Source: Evansella sp. LMS18 (GTDB lineage: Bacteria; Bacillota; Bacilli; Bacillales; Salisediminibacteriaceae). Taken from it: a stretch of 64,000 bases of DNA. The stretch is taken from positions 3,100,001 through 3,164,000 of the forward strand of contig NZ_CP093301.1 in NCBI RefSeq assembly GCF_024362785.1, read 5' to 3'. The translations under genes were made by a program, and so were the position numbers. Below are positions 41,789 through 51,430 of the stretch, piece after piece (within the stretch, counting starts at the first letter, position 1; each line of letters starts with the position of its first letter). Under the pieces are notes generated by a model. It ran no database searches. It was not told the DNA's origin and saw only the letters and a list, made by a program, of their open reading frames with translations.

Positions 41789-42445
41789 ATGAAAAAGCAA
41801 TTTGCCGTAATAGGGCTTGGCAGATTTGGCGGGAGCGTCTGCAGAGAGCTTGTAAGACAAGGACATGAAGTACTTGTTATAGATATGGATGAACATAAAG
41901 TAAACGATTATGCGAATATTGCCACTCACGCTGTTGTAGCGGATACAACAGACGAATCTGTTCTGCGTTCCCTCGGGATTCGTAATTTTGATTATGTGAT
42001 TGTTGCAATCGGTGACGATCTTCAGGCAAGTATTTTAACTACATTGCTCCTGAAAGAACTGGAAATTAAGAATGTATGGGTTAAGGCAAAGAATGATTAT
42101 CACCATAAAGTGCTTGTTAAGATTGGGGCAGATCAGGTGGTGCATCCTGAAAAAGACATGGGCAGAAGGGTAGCGCAGCAAATGTCTGATGAGAAAGTCA
42201 TTGATTTTATCGAACTGTCCGATGAGTACAGTATTGTAGAGCTTATTGCTACCGACCTGCTGGAAGGGAAGACACTGATTCAGCTTGATATCAGAGCTAA
42301 ATACGGTGTTACAGTTCTTGCAATAAAAAAGGGAGAAGAAATCGATATCTCTCCGGAGCCTGATTACCAGATTGTGAAAAATGACCTGTTAATCGTTATT
42401 GGCCATAACAAAGATATTAAAAGATTTGAAGATAATGCGATGTAA
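41789..42445 (+). CDS. ktrC: Potassium channel gating subunit KtrC (RCK protein)
   Basis: 218 residues: Rossmann RCK_N domain (FAVIGLGRFGGSVCREL, HAVVADTTDESVLRSLGI) binding ATP/ADP and a C-terminal RCK_C domain that in this family can bind c-di-AMP. Gates a KtrB/KtrD membrane subunit for K+ uptake; no such membrane gene is next to it, as for ktrC in B. subtilis. ATG 41789 has GGGAG eight bases upstream and is preferred to GTG 41783. Confidence 0.9.
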   Translation: MKKQFAVIGLGRFGGSVCRELVRQGHEVLVIDMDEHKVNDYANIATHAVVADTTDESVLRSLGIRNFDYVIVAIGDDLQASILTTLLLKELEIKNVWVKAKNDYHHKVLVKIGADQVVHPEKDMGRRVAQQMSDEKVIDFIELSDEYSIVELIATDLLEGKTLIQLDIRAKYGVTVLAIKKGEEIDISPEPDYQIVKNDLLIVIGHNKDIKRFEDNAM

Positions 42446-42473
42446 AAAAGGACCTGTTTGAGGTCCTTTTTCT
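42446..42473. terminator. Bidirectional terminator between ktrC and the flavoprotein gene
   Basis: AAAAGGACCT and AGGTCCTTTT arms with a 6-base loop; T-runs on both strands. Confidence 0.88.
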
Positions 42474-42477
42474 CTAA

Positions 42478-43044
42478 TTATCCATTTTTTAATAAGTCAT
42501 GATCAACGTAGCGCTCTCCATTCAACTCACTAATAACATTAATGGCAACTGCGGCCCCATGTCCGGCTGTTATTATCGTATGGACGCTTACACCGGCTGC
42601 TGTGCCTGCAGCCCAAACCCGGTCGAGGTTTGTCCTTCCATCATCGTCTGCATCAAGGACTGTCTTAATACGAGGCTCTGTGCCAGGTTTCGTATTGATA
42701 CCTGCTTTTTCTCCAAGGGCTACAGAAACACCAGAAGCAATAATTACATGTTTTGCTTCTGCGCTTTCACCTTCCATCTCAATTTTAACGCCATCTTCAA
42801 CAGGGAGAAGATTTACTGCCTGATCAGAAACCAGCTTTGCCCCAAAATTTGCAGCCTGTTTTTTTCCGGTTTCAATTAAATCAGGGCCTGTAATTTCAGA
42901 AACACCGTAATGATTTTCAATCCATGCTTTTTTTGTCATACTCTTATCGTTATCAATCAATAATGTTTCTTTACCTGCTTTTGCAGCAAACAAAGCAGCA
43001 CTGGCTCCAGCCGGCCCAGCTCCAATTACAGCAATATCATACAT
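42478..43044 (-). CDS. Single-domain TrxB-like FAD oxidoreductase
   Basis: 188 residues from ATG 43044 (CAGGAGGCG upstream). FAD motif IAVIGAGPAGASAALFAAKAG at the N-terminus and the C-terminal FAD motif DRVWAAGTAAGVSVHTIITAGHG. The NADPH domain with the CxxC redox centre found in thioredoxin reductase is missing. Small proteins of this kind are widespread in Bacillaceae, with unknown role. Confidence 0.8.
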   Translation of the reverse strand: MYDIAVIGAGPAGASAALFAAKAGKETLLIDNDKSMTKKAWIENHYGVSEITGPDLIETGKKQAANFGAKLVSDQAVNLLPVEDGVKIEMEGESAEAKHVIIASGVSVALGEKAGINTKPGTEPRIKTVLDADDDGRTNLDRVWAAGTAAGVSVHTIITAGHGAAVAINVISELNGERYVDHDLLKNG

Positions 43045-43222
43045 AATTTCGCCTCCTGACTGATAATATACCCTCTGGTGACAGGGCGTTTTTGTCAAAT
43101 TATCAAACTATTTGTACAGATATATCATATCAAACTGGCCGTCAGGAAAGCCAAAGATATACTCATATAAAATCCGGAAGGGAAATTAGTTGTCAAAATC
43201 ATGGGTACTGTGAAAAAACGAG

Positions 43223-44053
43223 TCAGCTTTTTCGCCCTATAAAGCTGAGCATTCGCCCTGTCTGTCCCATATCCCTTCGGTGGGAGAAGAATAATTCCTC
43301 ATTACAGCTTGTGCATAAGCCGGATACTTTAATATTCTCTTCTTTTACACCTGCCTGCAGCAGCAGTTTTTTGTTGAGTTCCTTTAAATCCAGGCTGTAC
43401 TGTCCGTCGCTAATCTGTTTATAAGGTTTAGACGAATTAGTATGCAGGGCTTTATCCACATAACCAATGACATAATCGTCAACAACATAACAGCAGGAAC
43501 CGATGGAGGGACCAATCACAGCATGAATTCGTTCACGCTTCACACCTTCATCTTTTTCCCAGGTCCGGACCATTTCTCCAGCTATGTCCTTCACAGTACC
43601 TTTCCAGCCAGCATGGGCAGCGCCAACGAGCCCGGATTCATTGTCGTAAAAAAATAAAGGAACACAGTCTGCATAACATAGAGTCAGCAGGATATCCGTT
43701 TCTTTTGTATACAGGCCATCAGTTTCTTTTATTCCATCCTTGTATTCTTCCGTGCCAAGTCCAGCGTGCTCTTTCTCTACTTTAGCAATCTTAGAGCCAT
43801 GCACTTGTTCTGCGCATACCCATGATGACAGGGAGAAATTCAATAACTCAGAAAGTTTCTTTCTGTTGTCCATGACGGATGAATGGAGGTCCTTGACATG
43901 AAGGCCGAGGTTGAAGGAAGTAAAAGGTTCCTCGCTTGTACCTCCTTTTTTTGTTGTAAAACCTGCGATAAGCCCAGGCGGAGCTTCCTGCAAGCTGTTT
44001 AGTGTAAGAAGCTGATCACTTTCCTGTTTAAAGATATCATCTGATCTGCTCAT
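43223..44053 (-). CDS. pgeF: Peptidoglycan editing factor PgeF (YlmD family)
   Basis: 276 residues of the multicopper polyphenol oxidase/PgeF family. Metal-site motifs: EQVHGSKIAKVE, TLCYADCVPLFF and AAHAGWKGTV. The E. coli member removes misplaced serine from cell-wall precursors. ATG 44053 has AAAGGAGAG upstream. Not with the usual ylm division genes here. Confidence 0.9.
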   Translation of the reverse strand: MSRSDDIFKQESDQLLTLNSLQEAPPGLIAGFTTKKGGTSEEPFTSFNLGLHVKDLHSSVMDNRKKLSELLNFSLSSWVCAEQVHGSKIAKVEKEHAGLGTEEYKDGIKETDGLYTKETDILLTLCYADCVPLFFYDNESGLVGAAHAGWKGTVKDIAGEMVRTWEKDEGVKRERIHAVIGPSIGSCCYVVDDYVIGYVDKALHTNSSKPYKQISDGQYSLDLKELNKKLLLQAGVKEENIKVSGLCTSCNEELFFSHRRDMGQTGRMLSFIGRKS

Positions 44054-44091
44054 TATATCTCTCCTTTAACAAAAAAATTTTGGATATATAA

Positions 44092-44760
44092 CTACTTATC
44101 TGCCAGTCTCTTCGTATAATTGCTGAGACTTAACAGTTTAGGGAAGATAAAGACTGAAAAACAAACCCAAACGAACGAAACACTGACAGCAGCTATTACG
44201 TCTGTAGGGAAGTGTGCACCTACTATAATACGGCTGGCCCCAACTAGTATAATCATTATTATACTGCCGGCATAGGCAAATGTTTTGATTACAGGGGAAG
44301 AAATGAACAACCAGGAAATATAAATTAAAAATGCAAACAGAATGACAGAACGCATTGTATGCCCGCTTGGGAAACTGTATGAAGCCAGTTCAATTGAATA
44401 GCCGAATACTTCTATATAACTCATTTCTCCCGGCCTCTCGCGCTGGAAAGCAAATTTAAGAGCAAGATTCAGAGCCATGCCGCCAACGGTCGTAAAAAAC
44501 AATAAAAGAGCCATGTAAATGTGTTTTTTCAAAAAGAGTACAGCGGCCACCAGAAAAGTAAGAACTAATATTACTTCACCTGATCCCAAAAAGGTGATCG
44601 TTTCCATGACAACTATTCCCGCTGGACTTATTGTCTGGCTGACCCATTGAATTATCAGCATATCGAATAGTGTGTCTGTTCTGTAAACGGAATAAAAAGA
44701 GCTTATAAAAAAGATGATTAATGATATTGCAAGGGCTGTAAGTAAAAAACGATTTCTCAT
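44092..44760 (-). CDS. PAP2-family membrane phosphatase
   Basis: About 222 residues with six helices and the three PAP2 motifs: KFAFQRERP, SFPSGHT and SRIIVGAHFPTDV. Probably dephosphorylates undecaprenyl pyrophosphate or phosphatidyl lipids at the outer face. ATG 44760 is used; TTG 44778 is an in-frame alternative. The ribosome site is weak in both cases. Confidence 0.88.
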   Translation of the reverse strand: MRNRFLLTALAISLIIFFISSFYSVYRTDTLFDMLIIQWVSQTISPAGIVVMETITFLGSGEVILVLTFLVAAVLFLKKHIYMALLLFFTTVGGMALNLALKFAFQRERPGEMSYIEVFGYSIELASYSFPSGHTMRSVILFAFLIYISWLFISSPVIKTFAYAGSIIMIILVGASRIIVGAHFPTDVIAAVSVSFVWVCFSVFIFPKLLSLSNYTKRLADK

Positions 44761-44815
44761 AAAACTCACTACTTTCAAGGCTTTTTATGTATGGAATATA
44801 TGATGTGATAATAAA

Positions 44816-44842
44816 AAGAGCGTCTGATGGACGCTCTTCTTT
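44816..44842. terminator. Hairpin terminator between PAP2 gene and its upstream neighbour
   Basis: AAGAGCGTC (44816-44824) and GACGCTCTT (44830-44838), then CTTTT; it ends the 65-aa gene on the minus strand. Confidence 0.85.
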
Positions 44843-44913
44843 TAGCGGTTACAGTTTACAGATTGAAATGCAGAGTTACCCTGTCATTTCCGCTGCGTGA
44901 TGTGAATGCGATA

Positions 44914-45111
44914 TTACTTTTGGGAGGAACTATCCTCCGTATTATTATACTTGGCCATTTTCTCTTCTATTTCTCTTTGTTCCTGTTCAGCTTTCTCTCC
45001 CTGCTTCAGTAGTTTTCTGACAAGGAAAGAAGAAACAAGAATAATAATAATGAGAAGAGAAAAAGTATATATCATAATCCAGGGGTTATCGGGAAATTCA
45101 AGTGAAACCAT
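44914..45111 (-). CDS. Small single-helix membrane protein (65 aa)
   Basis: Starts at ATG 45111 with AAAGGTAGTG upstream. One long membrane helix (residues about 12-32) followed by a charged coiled-coil-like tail (KLLKQGEKAEQEQREIEEKM). No named family recognised. Confidence 0.65.
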   Translation of the reverse strand: MVSLEFPDNPWIMIYTFSLLIIIILVSSFLVRKLLKQGEKAEQEQREIEEKMAKYNNTEDSSSQK

Positions 45112-45246
45112 TTGTATTACACTACCTTTCAGGCTTTTATATAGCTTAACTTATTTCTTTATTATATCAGGTTAAGTGGAGAATTCCCAGCCGAAGGAGT
45201 CGGGGTGATGATTCATGGCAAAAAAAATAAGCCATCGAAATGGCTT

Positions 45247-45315
45247 TCAAACGAAGAAATGTCCGATAATTGCAAAGAAAAACACAAAGCCAAATCCGAA
45301 GAATGTTCCTTTCAT
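45247..45315 (-). CDS. Very small hydrophobic protein (22 aa)
   Basis: Perfect AAAGGAGGT is followed at seven bases by ATG 45315. The 22-residue product is almost wholly hydrophobic and rich in Phe and Gly (KGTFFGFGFVFFFAIIGHFF). The ideal ribosome site supports expression. Its class of tiny membrane peptides is common in Bacillus, with no assigned function. Confidence 0.6.
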   Translation of the reverse strand: MKGTFFGFGFVFFFAIIGHFFV

Positions 45316-45878
45316 TTTTAATACCTCCTTTGTTTAGCGTTTTTTAAAATCTCTTTGTAATAAAGCTTATTAAGCTATATTCTTCCCTGATATACGATTA
45401 TAATGATTTATAGTATCTATATCTCTTTATACCACCACTTTAAACCATTTATCTTTTGTATGGAAGAACTTTTTTACTTAATCCCCTGTTTTTTTTATTG
45501 TAAAACCTGGAATTTATTCTCTCCATCTTTTAACCATCTTTTAACGAGCAATCATGATGATTTTGATACATCAATGGCAGTTAATACAAATGATTATAAT
45601 TATGTTCTGGGAATGATGTTTTATCCTTCAGAGCTGTTCAGCCTTAATATAGTTATTCAGGGGATATTGATTGCTGGCAATGGTTTGTAATTTCCGCGGT
45701 TGTCCAGGGGAGCACATTTCCTTTGCAGCTGAGAAGTTAAAGTGAGGACTAACAAAAGCTCCCGGGTAGAGGTAACCTGGGAGTTTTTGTTAATAAATAT
45801 TTTTTTAACTCTTCAAAAGAAGCCCAAAATAGATTAGAATTAATTAATGAATTTCATATACAGACTTTGCATAAAAAA
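45316..45878. other. AT-rich intergenic stretch with one isolated terminator-like hairpin
   Basis: No supported gene in 560 bases. The frame at 45403-45690 lacks a ribosome site and looks like random AT-rich sequence. At 45755-45789, GCTCCCGGGT pairs imperfectly with ACCTGGGAG before TTTTTG. That is a terminator without a gene in front of it, perhaps a decayed gene. Confidence 0.45.
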
Positions 45879-46011
45879 AGACGGACATTGCTTTTCGATT
45901 GCAGCGTAAGACGGCGACTCTGGCGGGAAAAGCGCGAGCTGAAAATCCATTTTTGGCGGCGTTCAGCCGTCAAAAATTAGTTGAAGCCGTGCCCGCAGAA
46001 CGCGTCCGTCT
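45879..46011. repeat. GC-rich palindromic element (type B), free copy
   Basis: Outer arms AGACGGAC (45879-45886) and GTCCGTCT (46004-46011) are perfect complements. Inside, GGCGACTCTGGCGGGAAAAG and TGAAGCCGTGCCCGCAGAAC align with the complement of 18951-19065. In place of its middle there is an extra hairpin, TTTTTGGCGGC / GCCGTCAAAAA (45950-45976). No ORF. Confidence 0.7.
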
Positions 46012-46120
46012 GTAGCATAAATCGAACAACAAAGTAACATTTTAAGATAATGTTCGTATTAATGATGAAAATCTTGAATTATGAAATTGATTTGAATGAA
46101 TGAGGAATGGAGAGGTTGTC

Positions 46121-46444
46121 GTGCTAAACAGGCTTCTTCTAATCAACCTGGTAATAATATTATGCTTTCCTGCCGTGATGGATGGGCCCACATCTGAACA
46201 ACCAAACGAGAAATATTCAGCCTCCATCCAGCTTGATAAAGAAGAAGTTTTTATCGAGAGTGGGGAGAGCAGATATTTACCATTAAAGGACAGCCAGGCA
46301 GTATGGTATTTAGATTTATTTTCTTTTGCAGCTGATTCCTGCTGCCGGTCTGAAATAACACTTAAGCTATATGATTCCACGATAACTAAACAGAAACTCT
46401 TTTTGATTGTTATGCTAAATCATTTTCAAAGTACCTTCATCTGA
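46121..46444 (+). CDS. Putative small secreted protein (107 aa)
   Basis: GTG 46121 lies six bases after GAGAGG. The N-terminus is signal-peptide-like (LNRLLLINLVIILCFPAV), followed by a charged region with EKYSASIQLDKEEVFIESGESRYLPLKD. The C-terminal part is hydrophobic and less convincing. Not recognised; could be a decayed or spurious gene. Confidence 0.4.
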   Translation: MLNRLLLINLVIILCFPAVMDGPTSEQPNEKYSASIQLDKEEVFIESGESRYLPLKDSQAVWYLDLFSFAADSCCRSEITLKLYDSTITKQKLFLIVMLNHFQSTFI

Positions 46445-46497
46445 ATACTTCCTGCCCATTTATCCAATAACTAATTAACAAGGGAGAAATGTAAAGG

Positions 46498-46626
46498 ATG
46501 AAAAGAAAAATGAGGTATGATGAAAATGTTTCGGAAGCTCTGCGCGGCTTAGCCTTTGGTTTACTTATGATGATAATTGTATTTTTAGTTTTGCATTTTG
46601 TATTTGGCATTCAGGCGTTTGACTAA
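46498..46626 (+). CDS. Small single-helix membrane protein (42 aa)
   Basis: ATG 46498 with GGGAGA ten bases upstream. Charged N-terminus (KRKMRYDENVSEALRG) and one membrane helix (LAFGLLMMIIVFLVLHFVF). Followed directly by a strong terminator, supporting a real monocistronic gene. Unknown function. Confidence 0.6.
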   Translation: MKRKMRYDENVSEALRGLAFGLLMMIIVFLVLHFVFGIQAFD

Positions 46627-46672
46627 AAAAGAAAGCGAGAAGGAAAATATATCCTTCCCGCTTTCTTTTTTA
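46625..46672. terminator. Strong bidirectional terminator
   Basis: AAAAAGAAAGCG with GAAGGA pairs with TCCTTC and CGCTTTCTTTTT, forming an 18-bp stem with one mismatch and T-runs at both ends. Confidence 0.9.
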
Positions 46673-46722
46673 GTTATTTCTCGGTACCCATTTGTATATA
46701 GTTTTAAAAAGGGGGGACGTCT

Positions 46723-47478
46723 TTGAAATTTCGAAGGAAAAAGATTTTTCTTAGGCGAAGAAGAGGGTTTTCTCTTATATTATCTATAATGATCTTTTCC
46801 TTATTGACAACCATTGGTTTAGTCATCACTGAAGCAGGAATCCGCCCAATTATAATGGATATCGCAAATCTGGAGACACAAAAGATTGCTACTTCCACAA
46901 TAAATTATGCTTTGAATCAAACGATAAAAGAGATTGATATGAATGAATTGATTGCTTACCAGACTGATGAGGAAGGGAATGTTCTTTCGGTCGGTTTTGA
47001 CGCAAACGTCTATAATGATGTGGTAGTAAATTCCGTAGCAAGCGCTCAACATTACTTGAAATTAATGGAGCAAGGAAAACTGGATAAAATAGATCCTTTG
47101 AAAGAACGTTATCAGGATTATAGTTTAAAAGGTGAAGGAATTATTTACTATATTCCATTAGGTGCAGCAACAAAAAATGCCTTTTTGGCACACCTTGGCC
47201 CGGAAATTCCTGTTAAATTTACAGCGATTGGCGACGTGGATGTGGATTTAAATGAAACTGTTAAGAATGTAGGTATCAATAATACATGGGTCAACGTATC
47301 ATTGGATCTTGAAGTACAAGTCGAAGTTATTATTCCATTCGCAACGGAGATGGAGAAGGTAAGGACCACCATTCCAGTGGGCATGGTATTAGTTCCTGGC
47401 GAGGTGCCGTTCTTTTATGGGGGAGGAGAAGGAGGAAGGGAGAGTTCACCTCTCCCGGCAGTTCTTATGGAAAAGTAA
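46723..47478 (+). CDS. yunB: Sporulation protein YunB
   Basis: 251 residues, starting at TTG 46723 with GGGGGGACG upstream. Very basic N-terminus (KFRRKKIFLRRRRG), one membrane helix (FSLILSIMIFSLLTTIGLVI), then the YunB domain with ATSTINYALNQTIKEI, YYIPLGAATKNAFLAHLGPEIPVKF and VKNVGINNTWVNV. YunB is made in the mother cell under sigma-E in B. subtilis and is needed for full sporulation. Ends before a terminator shared with the opp operon. Confidence 0.92.
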   Translation: MKFRRKKIFLRRRRGFSLILSIMIFSLLTTIGLVITEAGIRPIIMDIANLETQKIATSTINYALNQTIKEIDMNELIAYQTDEEGNVLSVGFDANVYNDVVVNSVASAQHYLKLMEQGKLDKIDPLKERYQDYSLKGEGIIYYIPLGAATKNAFLAHLGPEIPVKFTAIGDVDVDLNETVKNVGINNTWVNVSLDLEVQVEVIIPFATEMEKVRTTIPVGMVLVPGEVPFFYGGGEGGRESSPLPAVLMEK

Positions 47479-47483
47479 TAAAA

Positions 47484-47540
47484 AAAGAGGCTGTCCTTTA
47501 TAGATTGTTATTAAACAACCTTAAGGGACAGCCTCTTTGT
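47484..47540. terminator. Bidirectional terminator between yunB and the opp operon
   Basis: AAAGAGGCTGTCC (47484-47496) pairs perfectly with GGACAGCCTCTTT (47526-47538); flanked by A6 and T-rich sequence. Confidence 0.9.
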
Positions 47541-47545
47541 ATAGA

Positions 47546-48556
47546 TTAGTATTTCGGCTTCATTTCGCCGGATTCAATTTCTTCGATATAATGGCAGGCA
47601 GATTCATGGCCATTTTCCATACCAGTTGTGTTTCTCAGTTCTGGTACTTCTGTTACACATCTGTCGGTAGCGAACGGACAACGAGTATGGAAACGGCATC
47701 CTGTAGGAGGGTCAATTGGTGACGGGACATCTCCTTTAAGAATAATCTGGTCTTTTTTCCGTTTAGGGTCAGGTACAGGGATGGCTGATAATAATGTCTT
47801 TGTGTACGGATGTTTCGGGCTATCAAACAAGGACTTTTTATCGCCAATCTCTACGATTTTACCTAAATACATAACGACAACTCTGTCAGAGATGTGTCGA
47901 ACAACTCCAAGGTCGTGTGAAATAAACAGGTAAGTGAGATCAAATTCTCTCTGAAGTTTCTTTAACAGATTCAGTACCTGGGCCTGAATGGATACATCCA
48001 GGGCTGACACAGACTCATCACAGATTATCAGTTTAGGATCTACAGCAAGAGCACGGGCAATACCGATACGCTGTCTTTGTCCACCACTGAATTCGTGAGG
48101 GAATCTGTCAAGTTTATCAGGGCCGAGACCTACAGTTTCCAGAAGCTCGATCATTCTGTCGTAACGCTGCTCTTTCGGCAGGACATTTTGGATTTCCATG
48201 GCTTCGTTCAATACCTGACGTACAGTCTGCCTAGGGTTAATGGAAGCGTATGGATCCTGGAATATAATCTGAAGATCTCTGCGTTTTTTACGCATTTCTT
48301 TTTTGTTAAGGCTTAGTAAATCATCGCCCTGGAAATGAATTTCACCTGCAGTAGGTTCGTCAAGACGAAGAATAGCACGGCCAGTTGTTGACTTACCACA
48401 GCCGGATTCACCTACGATACTTAAAGTTTCCCCGGCCTTAATGGAGAAGCTGATATCGTCCACCGCTTTTACATCATTTATTTTTCTGCCAAGCAATCCA
48501 CCTTTAATAGGAAAGTATTGCTTAAGATTCTTTACTTGCAAAAGTTCCGTAGTCAT
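47546..48556 (-). CDS. Oligopeptide ABC transporter ATPase (OppF type)
   Basis: 336 residues with Walker [13 protein letters not shown], signature [14 protein letters not shown], Walker [13 protein letters not shown], and the C-terminal oligopeptide/dipeptide domain with Cys-containing [11 protein letters not shown] (binds Fe-S in some homologues). Energises uptake with the OppD-type subunit. Its ATG has GGGGGTGAG upstream and overlaps the OppD-type gene by 35 bases. Confidence 0.93.
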   Translation of the reverse strand: MTTELLQVKNLKQYFPIKGGLLGRKINDVKAVDDISFSIKAGETLSIVGESGCGKSTTGRAILRLDEPTAGEIHFQGDDLLSLNKKEMRKKRRDLQIIFQDPYASINPRQTVRQVLNEAMEIQNVLPKEQRYDRMIELLETVGLGPDKLDRFPHEFSGGQRQRIGIARALAVDPKLIICDESVSALDVSIQAQVLNLLKKLQREFDLTYLFISHDLGVVRHISDRVVVMYLGKIVEIGDKKSLFDSPKHPYTKTLLSAIPVPDPKRKKDQIILKGDVPSPIDPPTGCRFHTRCPFATDRCVTEVPELRNTTGMENGHESACHYIEEIESGEMKPKY

Positions 48557-49565
48557 CTTTTACACTCACCCCCGATTTGCCATCCCACTCATCTGTGTAG
48601 ATCCAGCAGCGGACCTGGCTGTTATCTTCTAATTCATCTAATTCCGGCAGGCGGTCTGCGCAAATGTCGCTTGCGAAAGGACAGCGAGGAGCAAACCGGC
48701 ATCCTTTTGGAAGATTATCCGGCGTAGGAACCATACCTTTAATAACTTCCAGCTCACCTTCCTGGTCGATATCATGACGAGGAAGTGATTTAAGGAGCCC
48801 TACAGTATAAGGATGCTTTGGACTCTCAAAGAGTGTCTCTACATCAGCATACTCAACCACTTTTCCGGCATACATAACTGCAACATAGTCGCAAGTCTCT
48901 GCTACAACACCGAGGTCGTGGGTGATGAGCATTACAGACATTCCGAGTTCTTCCTGCAGGTTATTGATCAGACGAAGAATCTGGGCCTGGATTGTAACGT
49001 CCAGAGCTGTAGTCGGCTCGTCAGCAATAAGCAGTTCCGGGTTACAAGCAAGTGCGATGGCAATCATTACACGCTGGCGCATACCCCCGGATAATTCATG
49101 TGGATACTGCTTCAGACGCTGCTCCGGAGAAGGGATACCTACGAGCTTAAGCATATCAAGGGCTTTTCGCAGTGCTTCCTTCTTGGACTTTCCTTCGTGA
49201 ATCATGTAAGCTTCAGCAATTTGATCTCCAACTGTGAAAACAGGGTTAAGAGATGTCATCGGCTCCTGGAAAATCATTGAGATCTGGTTTCCGCGGATAC
49301 GGCGCATTTGTGCTTCGCTCTTATCTAAAAGATTTTCTCCGTTAAAGAGGATTTGACCCCCTTTGATTTTACCAGGATCCTGGATAAGCCGCATTACGGA
49401 AAGGGAGGTGATACTTTTTCCTGAACCAGACTCACCAACAATACCCAGTGTTTTTCCGCTTGGGATTTCAAAGCTCACTCCATCTACCGCTTTTACTTCT
49501 CCCTTATCTGTATAAAATGAAGTTTGTAAGTTATCAACTTTTACGATTGTTTTCGGGGATTCCAC
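48522..49565 (-). CDS. Oligopeptide ABC transporter ATPase (OppD type)
   Basis: 347 residues: Walker [12 protein letters not shown], signature [15 protein letters not shown], Walker [13 protein letters not shown], and the C-terminal domain with [15 protein letters not shown]. Forms the heterodimeric ATPase with the following gene. Third gene of the minus-strand operon permease-permease-ATPase-ATPase. Confidence 0.93.
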   Translation of the reverse strand: MESPKTIVKVDNLQTSFYTDKGEVKAVDGVSFEIPSGKTLGIVGESGSGKSITSLSVMRLIQDPGKIKGGQILFNGENLLDKSEAQMRRIRGNQISMIFQEPMTSLNPVFTVGDQIAEAYMIHEGKSKKEALRKALDMLKLVGIPSPEQRLKQYPHELSGGMRQRVMIAIALACNPELLIADEPTTALDVTIQAQILRLINNLQEELGMSVMLITHDLGVVAETCDYVAVMYAGKVVEYADVETLFESPKHPYTVGLLKSLPRHDIDQEGELEVIKGMVPTPDNLPKGCRFAPRCPFASDICADRLPELDELEDNSQVRCWIYTDEWDGKSGVSVKDDYGTFASKES

Positions 49566-49600
49566 GATATTCCTCCCACCTTTCTTAATTAGCCTTTATA

Positions 49601-50521
49601 TTAATCTAGTTCGATTCGCTTGTTAAGGAATCTGTATGAAATATCAACTAAGAAGTTTACAACAACGAACATCAGGGCAAGTACAAGTACTGAACCCTGT
49701 ACGATAGGGAAGTCCCTCATCCGAATAGCGTCGACGACAAAACGTCCTAAACCGTTGATTGCAAATACTGTCTCTGTTAATACCGCTCCCCCAAGCAAGG
49801 CACCGAATTGCAGACCAACAACAGTTACAACCGGAATCAGCGCGTTTCGGAGAGCATGTTTATATATGACGTAACGTTCTTTAACACCTTTAGCTCTTGC
49901 AGTTCTGATGTAATCAGCATGAATGACTTCCAGCATACTTGAGCGTGTCATTCGGGCAATAATTGCCGCACCGGCAGTACCTAATGTAATCACCGGAAGC
50001 ACAAGCTGCTGCGGTGATCCCCAGCCTGATACAGGGAACCATCCCAATCCTAATGAGAAATACTGGATGAGCATGAGTCCCAGCCAGAAGTTAGGCATGG
50101 ATAAGCCGAATAAAGCAACAATCATGATTAATGAGTCAGTTACAGTACCTCTTTTTGTTGCTGAGATAATTCCTGCGATCAAACCAATGAATATACTCAA
50201 TATCGTACTGTATAAGGCAAGTTCTATTGTCACCCAAAAACGGGCTCCTATTTCCGAGCTTACCGCCCGGCCGCTTCGGATAGAATTCCCAAGGTCACCC
50301 TGCACAGCTCCACTTACGAAGTTCCAGTACTGGGCTGGAAGAGGGTCGTTTAAGCCGAGTCTGTCTCTCATTTGTTCTACTTGTTCTTCGTTGGCTTGTT
50401 CACCTGCCATGATCTGGGCAGGGTCGCCGGGAATTAAATGCATAAGCGAGAAAACTAATATAGTAACACCGATTAATACCGGAATTGTTTGAAATATTCG
50501 TCTGATAGTATAGGTTAACAA
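49601..50521 (-). CDS. Oligopeptide/dipeptide ABC permease (OppB/DppB type)
   Basis: 306 residues with six helices. N-terminus TYTIRRIFQTIPVLIGVTIL and FSLMHLIPGDPAQIMAGEQA are typical of DppB/GsiC permeases; the EAA loop reads YIRTARAKGVKERYVIYKHA. Partner of the permease encoded 18 bases upstream. GsiC-like sequence suggests glutathione or dipeptide transport as options. Confidence 0.93.
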   Translation of the reverse strand: MLTYTIRRIFQTIPVLIGVTILVFSLMHLIPGDPAQIMAGEQANEEQVEQMRDRLGLNDPLPAQYWNFVSGAVQGDLGNSIRSGRAVSSEIGARFWVTIELALYSTILSIFIGLIAGIISATKRGTVTDSLIMIVALFGLSMPNFWLGLMLIQYFSLGLGWFPVSGWGSPQQLVLPVITLGTAGAAIIARMTRSSMLEVIHADYIRTARAKGVKERYVIYKHALRNALIPVVTVVGLQFGALLGGAVLTETVFAINGLGRFVVDAIRMRDFPIVQGSVLVLALMFVVVNFLVDISYRFLNKRIELD

Positions 50522-50539
50522 CGGGCTTCACCTCTCTTA

Positions 50540-51430
50540 TTATTTCATTTTTGGATCAAGTGCATCGCGGAGTCCGTCGCCAAATAAGTTAAAGGCAAGA
50601 ACTACTGCGACGATCGCAAGGCCAGGGAACAGGGCAATATGCGGATGCTCCCACATATAGTTTCTTCCCGCACTCAGCATTGCTCCCCATTCAGGTGTAG
50701 GAGGCTGTGCTCCCAGCCCAAGGAAGGAAAGGCCGCTGGCTGTCAGGACTGCTGTTGCAATCCGGAGTGTAGCCTGAACAATAATTGGCGACATAATGTT
50801 TGGCAGAACATGTCTGAAAATAATTCTTGAGTCTGAAGCTCCAAGTGCTCTGACCGCATCAATATACTCGAGTTTCCTCACGGCAAGGGCCGAACCACGA
50901 ACAATCCTCGCAAATACCGGAATAGAGAAAATACCGACGGCGATAATTACATTATTTAAGCTTCCACCCAGTACACTTACAATTGCAAGTGCTAACAGAA
51001 TTCCAGGGAATGCAAGAAGAACATCCATTAAACGCATGATAATTGCGTCAGTACGTCCACCGTAATAACCTGAAACCAATCCAAGGAAAACACCAGCAAT
51101 ACAACCTAGTGCTACGGATACAAATCCAATATAAAGAGTAATTGACATTCCGTGAACAATCCTTGTGAAAATATCCCTTCCCTGATGATCTGTTCCAAAC
51201 CAGTATTCAGCAGAAGGCCCCTGAAGACGGTCCGGTATGTTGGGCTGATTTGGATCCATTGTTGTCAGCAGCGGACCAATCCATGAGGCAAGAATAAAAA
51301 ACAAAATAAGAAATCCACCCGCCATTGCAATCTTGTTTTTCTTCAGTTTCTTCCATACTATCTTCAGGTTTTCTATTTGTGGGTTAGGCGGTTTTACTTT
51401 TTTGTTTGGCGAAGTTACAGTTTCAGCCAT
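50540..51430 (-). CDS. Oligopeptide/dipeptide ABC permease (OppC/DppC type)
   Basis: 296 residues with a long cytoplasmic N-terminus, then six helices. Motifs: GTDHQGRDIFTRIVHGMSIT and the EAA loop YIDAVRALGASDSRIIFRHV; C-terminus FNLFGDGLRDALDPKMK is diagnostic of OppC/DppC. First gene of the operon, divergent from the binding-protein gene. Confidence 0.94.
   Translation of the reverse strand: MAETVTSPNKKVKPPNPQIENLKIVWKKLKKNKIAMAGGFLILFFILASWIGPLLTTMDPNQPNIPDRLQGPSAEYWFGTDHQGRDIFTRIVHGMSITLYIGFVSVALGCIAGVFLGLVSGYYGGRTDAIIMRLMDVLLAFPGILLALAIVSVLGGSLNNVIIAVGIFSIPVFARIVRGSALAVRKLEYIDAVRALGASDSRIIFRHVLPNIMSPIIVQATLRIATAVLTASGLSFLGLGAQPPTPEWGAMLSAGRNYMWEHPHIALFPGLAIVAVVLAFNLFGDGLRDALDPKMK

Noticed and set aside
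42499..42879. 126-codon ORF antisense to the TrxB-like gene
   Set aside because: Shadow frame of a well-supported flavoprotein gene; no ribosome site.
45403..45690. 95-codon ORF in AT-rich intergenic sequence
   Set aside because: No ribosome site, aromatic- and Ile-rich random composition, no family pattern.
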